The notes: generated by a model from the sequence alone, not told the origin. Shown: positions 24,711 to 34,139, counted from the stretch's first letter. The stretch: DNA of 64,000 nt from Hymenobacter artigasi (GCF_012275535.1 NZ_JAAVTK010000009.1:1-64000), one strand, 5' to 3'. Numbers and translations are program-made.

Positions 24711-26216
24711 ATGAATTCACCCGACTCCTCCCCTGCCAAGCCGGTTTCCGATGTTATCGTCATCGGCGCGGGCATTATGAGCGCCACGCTCGGCGTGCTG
24801 CTCAAGGCCCTCGACCCCAGCCTCACCATCAGCGGCTACGAGCGCCTCGACGCCGTGGCCGCCGAAAGCTCCGACGCCTGGAACAACGCCGGCACCGGCC
24901 ATTCGGCCTTCTGCGAGCTGAACTACACCCCCGAGCGGCCCGATGGCTCAATTGACATTTCCAAAGCCGACAAAATTGCCGAGCAGTTTGAGCTCAGCAA
25001 GCAGTTCTGGGCCTCGCTGGTGCAGGAAGGCCAGCTGCCCGACCCCTCGGCCTTCATCCACACCATCCCGCACATGAGCTTTGTGTGGGGCGATGCGAAT
25101 GTGGAATACCTGCGCAAGCGCCACGCCGCACTGCTGCACTCGCCGTTGTTTAAGGGCATGGAATTCAGCACCGACCCGGCCAGAATCACCGAGTGGATTC
25201 CGCTGGTGATGGACGGCCGCGACCCCACCCAACCCGTGGCGGCCACGCGCATGGCCGTGGGCACCGATGTCAATTTCGGCGCGCTCGCCCGGGCGCTGTC
25301 CGACCACCTCAAAAGCCTGCCCGGCGTGGATTTGCACCTGGGCCACGAAGTGGAGGATTTCCGGCACAAGTCCGACGGCATCTGGCGGCTCAAGGTGCGG
25401 AACCTGGCCACCGGCCAGAGCCACATTGCGCGGGCGCGGTTCGTGTTCATCGGAGCGGGCGGGGGCTCGCTGCCACTGCTCGAAAAGTCGGGTATTCCGG
25501 AGGCGAATGGTTTCGGCGGCTTTCCCGTGAGCGGGCAGTGGCTGAAGTGCCAGAACCCGGCCGTGATTGCCCGGCACGAAGCCAAAGTGTACGGCAAGCC
25601 GGCCGTGGGCTCACCGCCCATGTCGATGCCCCACCTCGACACGCGCCAGATAAACGGCCGCAAAGAGCTGCTGTTCGGCCCGTACGCCGGTTTCAGCACC
25701 AAGTTTTTGAAGCAGGGCTCGTACACTGATTTGTTTAAATCCATCGAGCTGGGCAACATCCGGCCGTTGCTGTATGCCGGGGCGCGCAATCTGGGCCTCA
25801 CCAAGTATCTCATCGGCCAAGTGCTGCAAACGCCCCGGGAGCGCACCGCCGCCCTGCGCGAGTATTACCCCGAAGCCAACCCCGCCGACTGGCAGCTCGA
25901 AGTGGCCGGCCAGCGCGTGCAGGTCATCAAAAAAGACAAGAAAGAGGGCGGCGTGCTGGAATTCGGCACCGAGATGGTGACGGCCGCCGACGGCTCCATT
26001 GCCGCGCTGCTGGGTGCTTCGCCGGGGGCCAGTACGGCCGTGGCCATCATGCTGGAGCTGGTGCAGAAGTGCTTCCCCGCCCGCGCCGCCTCGCCTGAGT
26101 GGCAGGTCCGGTTCCGGCAGCTGGTGCCTTCATTTGGCCAGAAGCTGGCCGATGATGCGGCACTGGCTGCGGCCGTGCGCGAGCATAGCCGCGAGGTGCT
26201 GCGGCTGGAGGCGTAG
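24711..26216 (+). CDS. mqo: Malate:quinone oxidoreductase
   Basis: A 501-residue FAD-dependent peripheral membrane enzyme that oxidises malate to oxaloacetate and passes electrons to quinone, linking the TCA cycle to respiration. VSDVIVIGAGIMSATLGVLL is the N-terminal FAD-binding fold. SDAWNNAGTGHSAFCELNYTP is characteristic of Mqo, as are IPHMSFVWG, VFIGAGGGSLPLL and LFGPYAGFSTKFLK. The start ATG 24711 (MNSPDSS) is preferred over TTG 24684. The length fits the family. Confidence 0.95.
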   Translation: MNSPDSSPAKPVSDVIVIGAGIMSATLGVLLKALDPSLTISGYERLDAVAAESSDAWNNAGTGHSAFCELNYTPERPDGSIDISKADKIAEQFELSKQFWASLVQEGQLPDPSAFIHTIPHMSFVWGDANVEYLRKRHAALLHSPLFKGMEFSTDPARITEWIPLVMDGRDPTQPVAATRMAVGTDVNFGALARALSDHLKSLPGVDLHLGHEVEDFRHKSDGIWRLKVRNLATGQSHIARARFVFIGAGGGSLPLLEKSGIPEANGFGGFPVSGQWLKCQNPAVIARHEAKVYGKPAVGSPPMSMPHLDTRQINGRKELLFGPYAGFSTKFLKQGSYTDLFKSIELGNIRPLLYAGARNLGLTKYLIGQVLQTPRERTAALREYYPEANPADWQLEVAGQRVQVIKKDKKEGGVLEFGTEMVTAADGSIAALLGASPGASTAVAIMLELVQKCFPARAASPEWQVRFRQLVPSFGQKLADDAALAAAVREHSREVLRLEA

Positions 26217-26230
26217 GTTTTGAGGGCTTG

Positions 26231-26349
26231 AAGAGAAAGTCATGCCGAGCGCAGCCGAGGCATCTCGCGTGGGGTAGTAATTCAATCGACTGGGTTTACT
26301 ATTGCACGCGAGATGCCTCGGCTGCGCTCGGCATGACTGTTCTCTTTTC
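26231..26349. repeat. Palindromic repeat family B, copy 2
   Basis: AAGAGAAAGTCATGCCGAGC ... GCATCTCGCGTGG and its complement ending GCTCGGCATGACTGTTCTC flank a loop around TAATTCAATCG. It lies between mqo and the tricorn gene (same strand). Confidence 0.85.
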
Positions 26350-26385
26350 ATCCAACCCATCCCATCGGAAGCCCCAAAATCCGGC

Positions 26386-26393
26386 TAGCTTTG
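26386..26393 (+). promoter_or_regulatory. Candidate -7 box for the tricorn-type protease
   Basis: TAGCTTTG, followed by CGC as at other boxes in this window, lies 26 bases before ATG 26419. No convincing -33 element was seen. Confidence 0.4.
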
Positions 26394-26418
26394 CGCAGTC
26401 CCTGAACCCTGCGTAAAC

Positions 26419-29400
26419 ATGCTGAAAACCTACTTCTTCGCGCCCCTGCTGCTGCTGGCCGGCGCGGCCCAGGCCCAAACCCCACCCCCCGAAACCCTGC
26501 TGCTGCGCGAGCCGGCCCTGAGCCGCGACCACCTGGCCTTCAGCTACGCCGGCGACATCTGGCTGGCCAACCGCGACGGCTCGAACCCACAGCGCCTGAC
26601 CGTGGGCGCGGGCGTGGAAACCAGCCCCCACTTCTCGCCCGATGGCCAGTTCATCGCCTTCACCGGCGACTATGACCGCAACGCCGATGTGTATGTAGTA
26701 GCGGTGAGCGGCGGGCAGCCACGCCGCCTGACGTGGCACCCTTCGGCCGAAGTGGTGCGCGACTGGACCCCCGACGGGCAGCGCATCCTGTTCAGCAGCT
26801 CGCAGGAAGCCTATGCGCGCTCGTTGCAGCTCTTCACCGTGCCGATGAGCGGGGGGCTGCCCACCCGCCTGCCCCTGCTAATGGGCGAAAAGGGCAGCTA
26901 CTCGGCCGATGGCAAGACCCTGGCTCACACGCACATCACCAACCCTACTACTACCTGGAAGCACTACCGCGGCGGCCAGACCGGCCCCATCTGGCTGACG
27001 GATTTGCAGACGCTGGCTACCGAGGAGATTCCGCACGAGAACGCCACCGACACCAGCCCGCTGTGGCTGGGCGGCAAGGTCTATTTCCTCAGCGACCGGG
27101 CCCGTACCAACAACGTGTTTGTGTACGACCCGGCCACCAAAAAAGTGGAGCAGCTGACCCGCCATACCGATTATGACGTGAAGGCGCTGAGCGGCAACGG
27201 CACCGATTTGGTGTATGAGCAGGCCGGCCGGCTGCACGTAATGAACACCGGCTCGGGCCAGACTACCGACCTCAAAATCAGCATCTCCCCCGAGGTGCTG
27301 GCCCTGCGGCCGCAGTACCGCAGCGTGGCCGGCATGCTGCGCGGGGCGGCCATCTCCCCCACCGGCGTGCGCGCCGTGGTGGAAGCCCGCGGGGATGTGT
27401 TTACCGTGCCCGCCAAAAAAGGCGAAAGCCGCAACCTGACCCATTCCGATACCTCCCACGAGCGCTACCCGGCCTGGGCCCCCGACGGCGCACACATCGC
27501 CTACCTGTCCGACGCCTCGGGCGAGTACCAGCTGATGGTGCAGGACCAGCGTGGCCTGCAGGCGGCGCAGGCCTATTCGCTGGGGCCGAACTCCTTCTAC
27601 TTCCGCCCCCTGTGGTCGCCGGACAGCAAGAAGATTGCCTACACCGACAAGAAGCTGAACCTGTGGTACCTCGACCTGGCCTCGAAGAAAACTACCCGCG
27701 TGGCCGCCGATACCTACGGCCCGCTGCTGGGCGAGCCGGCCCTCGACCCGGCCTGGTCGCCCGACGGGCAGTGGCTGGCCTACGCCCAGCAGATGCCCAA
27801 CCACATGCGCACCGTGTGGATGTACCACCTGCCCAGCGGCCGCCGCGTGGCCGTGAGCGACGGCCGCAGCGACGCCACCGCGCCCGCGTTCAGCCGCGAC
27901 GGCAAGTACCTGTTTTTCACGGCCAGCAACGACGTGGCCCTGCGCGCCACCTGGCTGGATATGTCGTCCTACGACCGCAACAGCAAGCGCACGCTGTACG
28001 TGGCCGTGCTCAACCGCCGCGACGCTTCGCCCTTCGCCCCGCAGAGCGACGAGGAAAAAGAGGCCATCAGCAAGCCCGACTCGATTGTGGTAGGCAAGCC
28101 GGTGGGCAACCGCCCCGCGCCCAAAGTGGCCGTGAAGGATTTGAAGCCGCGCAAACCCGCTGCCACCGCCAAAATCGTGATTGATACCGTGGGCCTGGGC
28201 CAGCGCATTCTGGCCCTGCCCGGCTCGGTGGTGGGCGAGCTCAGCAACGTGCAGGTGGCCGACGGCGACAAAATCTTCTACCTGGAGCAGGTGCCCGCCA
28301 GCGTGGCCGCCGGCCCCGATGCCACGCCTTCGGCTCCCACCCACCGCCTGCACCGCTACGATTTGAAAGAGCGTAAAAGCGAGCTGTACCTGGCCGAAGT
28401 GAACGACTACGCCGTGAGCGCCGACGGCAAGAAGCTGCTCTACATGGCCCCGCGCGATGCCTACGGCATTGTGGAAGCGGCCGGCAAACCGGTGGCCAAC
28501 GACGGTAAAATGGCGCTGACGGGCCTCGACGCCTACGTAGACCCGCGCCACGAGTGGGCCCAGATGTTCGACGAAGTGTGGCGCCTGGAGCGCGACTACT
28601 TCTACGACCCCGGCATGCACGGGCTCGACTGGGCGGCGACTAAAAAGAAGTACGCCGGCTTCCTGCCCTACGTGGCGCACCGGGCCGACCTCAACTACCT
28701 GTTCGCCGAGATGATGGGCGAGATGGTGGTGGGCCACAACTATGTGAGCGGCGGCGACATGCCCAGCCTCACGGCCAACCCCGTGGGCCTGCTCGGAGCC
28801 GACTACGAGGTAGTGGACGGGGTTTACCGCTTCAAAAAGGTATTCAACGGCGAGAGCTTCAACCCCAGCCTGCGTGCGCCCCTCACCGGCCCCGGCGTGG
28901 GCGTGCGGGCCGGCGAATACCTCCTGGCCGTGAACAACCGCCCGCTACGCGGCACCGACAACGTGTACAGCTTCTTCGAGAACACCGTGGGCAAGCAGAT
29001 TACGCTGCTGGTGAATGATAAGCCCAGCACCAAAGGAGCCCGCGAGGTAACCGTGGTGCCCGTGGCCAGCGAAGCCACCCTGCGCCGCATAGCCTGGGTC
29101 GAGGACAACCGCCGCACCGTAGACCGGCTCACAGGTGGCAAGGTGGCCTACGTGTACCTGCCCAACACCGGGGCCGAAGGCTACGAATTCTTCAACCGCT
29201 ACTATTTCAGCCAACTCGATAAGCAGGCCGTAATTGTGGACGAGCGGTTTAACGGCGGCGGCTTCGTGGCCGATTACATTCTCGACCTGCTCAACCGGCC
29301 CCTGCTCAGCTACTGGGCCCCGCGGGAGGGCCGGCCGTTTACCTCGCCGGGCTCGTCCATCTACGGACCCAAGGTGATGCTGGTAAACGAGTTTGCCGGC

Positions 29401-29760
29401 TCCGGCGGCGATGCGCTGCCGGCCTTTTTCCGGCGGCGTGGGCTGGGCACTGTCATCGGCAAGCGCACCTGGGGTGGCCTGGTGGGCATTTCGGGCTACC
29501 CGCCGCTCATCGACGGCGGCAGCGTAACCTCGCCCAGCTTTGCCGTGTACAGCCCCGATGGCAAGTGGGAAATCGAGAACGAAGGCGTGGCCCCCGACAT
29601 TGAAGTGGACGTGCGCCCCGCCGACACCCAGAACGGCGCCGACCCGCAGCTGGCCAAAGCCATCGAGGTGATTTTACAGGACCTGGCTAAGCAGCCGGCC
29701 AAGTCGCAGGGAATTCCGGCGCAATACCCGCTACGCGGCCGGGAGTCGGGAGTAAAGTAG
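26419..29760 (+). CDS. Exported tricorn-type S41 protease
   Basis: A 1113-residue protein with a signal peptide (MLKTYFFAPLLLLAGAAQAQ). The first part is a TolB/WD-type beta-propeller with repeats such as SPHFSPDGQFIAFTGD and RYPAWAPDGAHIAYLSD. It is followed by a tricorn core domain with DEVWRLERDYFYDPGMHG, a PDZ-like region (VGVRAGEYLLAVNNRPL) and an S41 catalytic domain with VAYVYLPNTG, DERFNGGG and VNEFAGSGGDALPAFF, where the Ser in GSGGD is the nucleophile. Tricorn enzymes degrade peptides; here it would work in the periplasm, perhaps on small peptides. It stands alone with its own promoter. Confidence 0.9.
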   Translation: MLKTYFFAPLLLLAGAAQAQTPPPETLLLREPALSRDHLAFSYAGDIWLANRDGSNPQRLTVGAGVETSPHFSPDGQFIAFTGDYDRNADVYVVAVSGGQPRRLTWHPSAEVVRDWTPDGQRILFSSSQEAYARSLQLFTVPMSGGLPTRLPLLMGEKGSYSADGKTLAHTHITNPTTTWKHYRGGQTGPIWLTDLQTLATEEIPHENATDTSPLWLGGKVYFLSDRARTNNVFVYDPATKKVEQLTRHTDYDVKALSGNGTDLVYEQAGRLHVMNTGSGQTTDLKISISPEVLALRPQYRSVAGMLRGAAISPTGVRAVVEARGDVFTVPAKKGESRNLTHSDTSHERYPAWAPDGAHIAYLSDASGEYQLMVQDQRGLQAAQAYSLGPNSFYFRPLWSPDSKKIAYTDKKLNLWYLDLASKKTTRVAADTYGPLLGEPALDPAWSPDGQWLAYAQQMPNHMRTVWMYHLPSGRRVAVSDGRSDATAPAFSRDGKYLFFTASNDVALRATWLDMSSYDRNSKRTLYVAVLNRRDASPFAPQSDEEKEAISKPDSIVVGKPVGNRPAPKVAVKDLKPRKPAATAKIVIDTVGLGQRILALPGSVVGELSNVQVADGDKIFYLEQVPASVAAGPDATPSAPTHRLHRYDLKERKSELYLAEVNDYAVSADGKKLLYMAPRDAYGIVEAAGKPVANDGKMALTGLDAYVDPRHEWAQMFDEVWRLERDYFYDPGMHGLDWAATKKKYAGFLPYVAHRADLNYLFAEMMGEMVVGHNYVSGGDMPSLTANPVGLLGADYEVVDGVYRFKKVFNGESFNPSLRAPLTGPGVGVRAGEYLLAVNNRPLRGTDNVYSFFENTVGKQITLLVNDKPSTKGAREVTVVPVASEATLRRIAWVEDNRRTVDRLTGGKVAYVYLPNTGAEGYEFFNRYYFSQLDKQAVIVDERFNGGGFVADYILDLLNRPLLSYWAPREGRPFTSPGSSIYGPKVMLVNEFAGSGGDALPAFFRRRGLGTVIGKRTWGGLVGISGYPPLIDGGSVTSPSFAVYSPDGKWEIENEGVAPDIEVDVRPADTQNGADPQLAKAIEVILQDLAKQPAKSQGIPAQYPLRGRESGVK

Positions 29761-29781
29761 CGCGGGCTTTTTGTAAAACGG

Positions 29782-29884
29782 TACGTCATGCTGAGCGCAG
29801 TCGAAGCATCTCTACCGCAGCAGTAAATCAATTTTACTATTGCGGTAGAGATGCTTCGACTGCGCTCAGCATGACGTTCTTTTT
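29782..29884. repeat. Palindromic repeat family B, copy 3
   Basis: TACGTCATGCTGAGCGCAG ... and CTGCGCTCAGCATGACGTT flank TCTACCGCAGCAGTAAATCA and its paired side. It lies between convergent gene ends (29760 + and 29894 -). Confidence 0.9.
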
Positions 29885-29893
29885 TGTCCTTTG

Positions 29894-30634
29894 CTACCGG
29901 TTGTTCATCGCCCGAAACTGTTCGTCCAGCTCGGCCCGCGAGGCCAGGCGCGACTTCTCGGAGCTGCCGTAGCCCACTTCCTGCTCGCCAGCCGCCAGCC
30001 GTGCCATCACCGAATCGGCAAAGTCGTCCACGTTCACGCCGAAGGTGTGCAGGCCCGGCCCGCCGAGGTCGGTATCCACGGCCGGAGGCACGATTTCGAG
30101 CACCGAAATGCCCGTGGGAGACAGTTGGTGGCGCAGCGAAAGCGTGAACGAATGCAGCGCCGCCTTGGTGGCACTGTAAATCGGCACGAACGCGGCCGGC
30201 GCAAACGACAAGCCTGAAGTGACGTTGATAATGGCCGCGCCCGGCTGCTGGCGCAGGTGCGGCACCAGCAGCGTAGCCAGGTGAATGGGCGCTTCCACGT
30301 TGATAACCAACTCCTGGCGGCGCTGCTCCCAATCGGTGGCGGCATCGTCGGCCAGCTGAATTCGGTTCTGGATGCCGGCGTTGTTCACCAGCACGTTGAG
30401 GGCGGGGTATTCGGTGGTGGCCCAGCGCACCAGCTCCATGCGCTCGGCGGCGGTAGCGATGTCGCCCTGGCGCGTAATCAGGCCAGGGTATAGCTGTTGG
30501 GCTTCGGCCAGCTTATCGGCCCGGCGGCCCACGATGATGACGGTGCTGCCGGCCCGCAGAAACCGGACGGCCAGCGCCAGGCCAATGCCCGAGGCCCCGC
30601 CCGTGAGCAGGATGGTGTTGGTGGCTAAGTTCAT
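29894..30634 (-). CDS. Short-chain dehydrogenase/reductase (DltE-like)
   Basis: A 246-residue classical SDR from ATG 30634 (MNLATNTILLTGGASGIG). TGGASGIG is the cofactor loop, NNAG lies at the end of strand 4 (LNVLVNNAGIQ), catalytic Ser in NVTSGLSFAP and YSATKAA is the YxxxK motif. The sequence recalls DltE/YvrD-type oxidoreductases of unknown substrate. It starts 134 bases from the divergent GNAT gene. Confidence 0.85.
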   Translation of the reverse strand: MNLATNTILLTGGASGIGLALAVRFLRAGSTVIIVGRRADKLAEAQQLYPGLITRQGDIATAAERMELVRWATTEYPALNVLVNNAGIQNRIQLADDAATDWEQRRQELVINVEAPIHLATLLVPHLRQQPGAAIINVTSGLSFAPAAFVPIYSATKAALHSFTLSLRHQLSPTGISVLEIVPPAVDTDLGGPGLHTFGVNVDDFADSVMARLAAGEQEVGYGSSEKSRLASRAELDEQFRAMNNR

Positions 30635-30715
30635 GGAGAAAAATAGAGGTTTTGAGAAGCAGGCGGCTAACAAGCCAGCCGCCCGGTTGGTTAGCAAAGC
30701 ATCTCGGCGGGGCCT

Positions 30716-30722
30716 TATCTTG
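30716..30722 (+). promoter_or_regulatory. Candidate -7 box for the GNAT gene
   Basis: TATCTTG followed by CGGG is close to TAnnTTTG, with TTG at 30687-30689 as a possible -33. The gene starts at 30769. The 26-base spacer equals that seen before ald. Confidence 0.35.
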
Positions 30723-30768
30723 CGGGCTTATTGCCGGGCTTATCGCCTCGGCCCCGCCCCTTTTTTAT

Positions 30769-31308
30769 ATGATTATACTGGAACCCTTCAGGTCCGACGA
30801 TTTCGCTCAGCTCATGGAATGGGTCGACGACGAGCGGCTGATGAAAGAGTGGAGCGGCTCGATGTTCTCCTTCCCGCTCACCGAAGCCGGCCTGAGCTGG
30901 TACATTGAAGGCTCCAATGATGTGAACGACCCCAACGTATTCATCTACAAAGCGGTGGATTCTAAAACCGGCGTCACCGTCGGGCACATCTCGCTGGGCG
31001 GCATCAGCGAGCGCGACCGGGCCGGGCGCATCACCCGCGTGCTGGTGGGCAACACCACCGAGCGCCGCCGGGGTATTTGCCAGGCCATGGTGAAGGCCAT
31101 GCTGCACCTCGGGTTCGAGGACCTGAAATTGCACCGCATCAGCCTGGGCGTCTACGATTTCAACCACGCGGCCATCAACTGCTACCTCAAGTGCGGCTTC
31201 CAGGAGGAGGGCCGCATGCGCGACGTAGTGCGCCACGGCGACGGCTATTGGACGCTCATCGAAATGGGCATGCTGGAGGATGAGTGGCGGGCGCTGCAAG
31301 TGCGGTAA
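30769..31308 (+). CDS. GNAT-family N-acetyltransferase (RimJ/RimL-like)
   Basis: A 179-residue cytosolic acetyltransferase from ATG 30769 (MIILEPFRSDDF). The acetyl-CoA segment is ITRVLVGNTTERRRGICQAM (the R-R-G-x-C/G loop), followed by LGFEDLKLHRISLGVYDFN and AINCYLKCGFQEEG, the usual RimJ/L-type end motif. The acceptor is unknown. Its final codons GTG CGG TAA, including the stop, are the first nine bases of the family-D palindrome that follows. Confidence 0.85.
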   Translation: MIILEPFRSDDFAQLMEWVDDERLMKEWSGSMFSFPLTEAGLSWYIEGSNDVNDPNVFIYKAVDSKTGVTVGHISLGGISERDRAGRITRVLVGNTTERRRGICQAMVKAMLHLGFEDLKLHRISLGVYDFNHAAINCYLKCGFQEEGRMRDVVRHGDGYWTLIEMGMLEDEWRALQVR

Positions 31309-31371
31309 GCTTTAGCTTGCCGTGAAACGAAGCCAGCCCTTGCCAGCACGGCAAGCTAAAGCTTACCGCAC
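31300..31371. repeat. Palindromic repeat family D, copy 1, supplying two stop codons
   Basis: GTGCGGTAAGCTTTAGCTTG and its complement ending CAAGCTAAAGCTTACCGCAC flank a 26-base loop. Read on either strand, the tip GTG CGG TAA gives Val-Arg-stop, and it is used as the end of both the GNAT gene (+) and the SDR gene (-). It can act as a bidirectional terminator. Copy 2 lies inside murC (63664-63756). Confidence 0.9.
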
Positions 31372-32235
31372 AGGAAATTCCACCCCCGTGAGCACCTCGC
31401 TCAGCGCCCAGAGTCGCTGGGCGTTTTCGGGTGTATTGAAGGAGCTTTTCACGGGCTCGGCCTTTTTCTTGTCGAAATAGCCGCCGCTGACGGTTGCCAC
31501 CTCGGGCGCAGAGGCCAGAAAAATGCTGGTTTCGGCCCCTTTCTCCACCGAAATCATGAAGGGGCGGCCCAGCTGCGTGAGGAAGCCCATCAGCCCGCCC
31601 GAGCTATTGCCGAAGCCACTGGCCACCACGCCGGGGTGCAGCACGTTGGTGGTAACGTTGGCGATGCCGTGGGTGCGCAGGCGGCGGGCCAGCTCCTGCG
31701 TGAACATGATGTTGTAGAGCTTGGTATTGGCGTACACGCGCAAGCCGCCGTAGCCGCTGGCCGACTGAAAATCAGCCAAATCCGGCCGGGCAATGCGATA
31801 GGCTTCGGAGGCTACGTTGACCACGCGGGCGGCGGGGCTGGCCTTTAGCTTATCAAACAGCAGGGCCGTGAGCAGGAACGGGCCGAGGTGGTTGGTGGCC
31901 ACGCCCAGCTCGTTGCCATCGGGCGAGAGCTGGCGCTCAGCCCCGAAAATCAGCCCGGCATTATTCACCAGCACGTCGAGGCGCGGGTAGCGGGCGTTGA
32001 ACTCGGCGGCGGCGCGGCGCACCTGTTCGAGGTCGGCGAGGTCGGCGAGCAGGATGTCGACATGGTCGTGGCCGGCGGCGGCTTTGATTTCCTGTTGGGT
32101 ATCGGCCGCTTTTTCGGCGCTGCGGGCCAGAATGATGACGTGAGCACCCATTTTGGCCAGCTCGGTAGCCGTGACTTTGCCGATACCGGACGTAGCTCCG
32201 GTGACGAGGATTATCTGATTTTGAAGGTCGGGCAT
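31363..32235 (-). CDS. Short-chain dehydrogenase (retinol dehydrogenase-like)
   Basis: A 290-residue SDR beginning MPDLQNQIILVTGATSGIG. TGATSGIG binds the cofactor, LADLADLEQV gives the Asp-Leu motif, DVLVNNAG and ATNHLGPFLLTALL (N of the NHLG motif) are typical, RVVNVASEAY supplies Ser and YANTKLYN the YxxxK pair. The layout matches the RDH/WWOX-like group of oxidoreductases with unknown bacterial substrates. The last residues PVR and the stop come from the family-D palindrome. Confidence 0.85.
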   Translation of the reverse strand: MPDLQNQIILVTGATSGIGKVTATELAKMGAHVIILARSAEKAADTQQEIKAAAGHDHVDILLADLADLEQVRRAAAEFNARYPRLDVLVNNAGLIFGAERQLSPDGNELGVATNHLGPFLLTALLFDKLKASPAARVVNVASEAYRIARPDLADFQSASGYGGLRVYANTKLYNIMFTQELARRLRTHGIANVTTNVLHPGVVASGFGNSSGGLMGFLTQLGRPFMISVEKGAETSIFLASAPEVATVSGGYFDKKKAEPVKSSFNTPENAQRLWALSEVLTGVEFPVR

Positions 32236-32310
32236 GAGGGATGAGCGTAGGTTTGTACTGGGGTAAACGTAACTCCGGCCAGAATGCTTGGTTTATTTCC
32301 GGTCGCAATC

Positions 32311-32419
32311 AAAAAGAACGTCATGCCGAGCGCAGCCGAGGCATCTCGCGTGAGTCGTTGAACAACCCCAAATAACCCCGAGCGGGATGCCTCGGCCGCG
32401 CTCGGCATGACGTTCTTTT
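32311..32419. repeat. Palindromic repeat family B, copy 4 (in a divergent gap)
   Basis: AAAAAGAACGTCATGCCGAG ... and CTCGGCATGACGTTCTTTTG flank GCATCTCGCGTGAGTCGTTG. It lies between the divergent starts 32235 (-) and 32463 (+), unlike most copies. Confidence 0.85.
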
Positions 32420-32462
32420 GTGCCCTTCCCTATTCAAACCGTATTGCCCATCTCCCCTACCC

Positions 32463-33083
32463 ATGAAAGTCCTCCTGCTCATCGATATTCAAAACGATTT
32501 CCTGCCCGGCGGCCGGCTGGCCGTGCCCGAGGGCGACGCCATTATACCGCTGGCGAATGCGTTGCAAGCGCAATTCGACCTCGTGGTAGCAACCCAGGAC
32601 TGGCACCCAGCCGGCCACGAGAGCTTCGCCAGCAGCCACGCCGGCCGCAGCCAGTTCGAGCAGATTGACCTGCACGGCCTGCCCCAGATGCTCTGGCCCG
32701 ACCATTGCACCCAGGCCAGCGACGGCGCGGCCCTGGCTCCCGCGCTGCAGACGGAACGCATCGAAGCCATTTTCCGCAAGGGCATGAACCCGGAGATTGA
32801 CAGCTACAGCGCGTTTTTCGACAACGGCCACCGCAAAAGCACCGGCCTGGCCGACTACCTGCGCGGCCGGGGCGTGACCGAGGTTTTTGTGGCCGGCCTG
32901 GCCGCCGACTACTGCGTGTACTACTCGGCCCTCGATGCCTTAGCCGCCGGCTTCGCCACTACCGTTGTCACCGATGCGACCCGCGCTATCTCGGCCGAGG
33001 GCTGGGCGGCGGCGCAGGCCGATTTGCAAGCCAAAGGGGCTTGCCTTACGGCGAGCCCGGCCCTGCTATCAGACGCGGTTTAA
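32463..33083 (+). CDS. pncA: Nicotinamidase/pyrazinamidase
   Basis: A 206-residue cytosolic hydrolase that converts nicotinamide to nicotinate in NAD salvage. The catalytic triad is D8 (LLIDIQNDF), K106 (IFRKGMNP) and C151 (GLAADYCVYYSALDAL). The metal site is D46, H48 (TQDWHPAGHESF) and H81 (WPDHC). Length and order match E. coli PncA. I chose ATG 32463 since the upstream 15 codons have no family similarity. Confidence 0.93.
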   Translation: MKVLLLIDIQNDFLPGGRLAVPEGDAIIPLANALQAQFDLVVATQDWHPAGHESFASSHAGRSQFEQIDLHGLPQMLWPDHCTQASDGAALAPALQTERIEAIFRKGMNPEIDSYSAFFDNGHRKSTGLADYLRGRGVTEVFVAGLAADYCVYYSALDALAAGFATTVVTDATRAISAEGWAAAQADLQAKGACLTASPALLSDAV

Positions 33084-33117
33084 ATAACCTCTGCTATGCG
33101 GCGAGCAGTACGTCAAG

Positions 33118-33948
33118 CTACAGCCGCTTGCTCAGCAGCATGCCCGAATAGGCATAGCCGTTGACGTTCAGCCCCTGCAAGGGCATCAACGACAGGCCGC
33201 GGCGGCCGGCCACTTTGTGCAGCTGTGGTACTACCACGCCCATGGTCGCGCCCACGGCGTAGCCCACGAGGTTATCGGTGAGGAAGTGCTTGCCGGCTTC
33301 GATGCGGAAGTAAGCCACGGCGGCCGGCACCACGGCCGCCGCGCCCCACACGAAGGGCTCGCCGGCGTAGCCGGGGTTGAAATCGTGCATGACTTTGGCG
33401 GCGAAGAAGGTGGCCGTAGCCGTGTGGCCGGTGTGCCCGGCGAAGAAGGAATTGGTGGCGATTTTGCCCGAGCGCCCACCGCCCCCCTCGGTGCCGTAGA
33501 GATAGGGCCGGTAGCGGTAGATATTGCCTACCGAGGTGGTAAACAGGGCATCGGTGGCCAGCATAGTCTCGATGTACAGGCCTATTACCTGGCCGTAGTG
33601 GCCGCGCACGTTGTCGTTGAGGGCCAGCAGAGCGGGTGCAATGGCCAGCGTGGGGTAGCAGAGCAAGTCGCTGGCGGTTTGGGCGCGGTCGCTGTACCAG
33701 CCAGCCGAGAAACGGTCGATTTTTGGAATGTCATTCTTGTTGAGCGCGCCCAGCTGGGCATCACTCAGGCCGCTTTTCTGCTGCACGCGGTAGAGGCCGA
33801 AAGCGCTGGCCGCCCCCAGACCCAGAATGATGGGGCCATCGACGGCGAAGCGGGTGTGGTAAGGCGAAGCAGAATGCTGGGCCTGGGCAGCGGGGGCGGC
33901 ACCGGCGAGCAGGGAGCCCACAAGGGCGAGCGCGGAGAGAAATTTCAT
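33118..33948 (-). CDS. PAP2-superfamily membrane phosphatase, paralog 1
   Basis: A 276-residue protein with signal peptide or first helix (FLSALALVGSLLAGAAPAAQA). PAP2 motifs are present: YRYRPYLYG (motif 1), SFFAGHTGHTATATFFAA (motif 2 with its His) and YFRIEAGKHFLTDNLVGYAVG (motif 3, R...H...D). The Lys expected seven positions before the motif-1 Arg is not there. It probably dephosphorylates lipid or polyprenyl phosphates at the periplasmic face. Closely similar to the product of 40166-41107. Confidence 0.85.
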   Translation of the reverse strand: MKFLSALALVGSLLAGAAPAAQAQHSASPYHTRFAVDGPIILGLGAASAFGLYRVQQKSGLSDAQLGALNKNDIPKIDRFSAGWYSDRAQTASDLLCYPTLAIAPALLALNDNVRGHYGQVIGLYIETMLATDALFTTSVGNIYRYRPYLYGTEGGGGRSGKIATNSFFAGHTGHTATATFFAAKVMHDFNPGYAGEPFVWGAAAVVPAAVAYFRIEAGKHFLTDNLVGYAVGATMGVVVPQLHKVAGRRGLSLMPLQGLNVNGYAYSGMLLSKRL

Positions 33949-34139
33949 AGAAAAACAAATAGGTAATGTGGCCCAGAACGAAATTCTGCGTCCCGGGTTT
34001 CCTCCCGGTGGCGCCTGACAGCGACTGCGCCGAAACGCTGGGGAGCTCCAGCCGCCTGCTGCCCGGGCACCTCACCAAACCGTGGGCCGGCCACCGCCAA
34101 GCAACGGCCGGGCAGCTTTTCCCGTTACCATTTCTTGCC

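Noticed and set aside
26878..28737. Long minus-strand frame (619 codons) opposite the tricorn gene
   Set aside because: It is the antisense shadow of a strongly coding, GC-rich gene. Its product is His/Gly/Val-rich, with no domain or start context.
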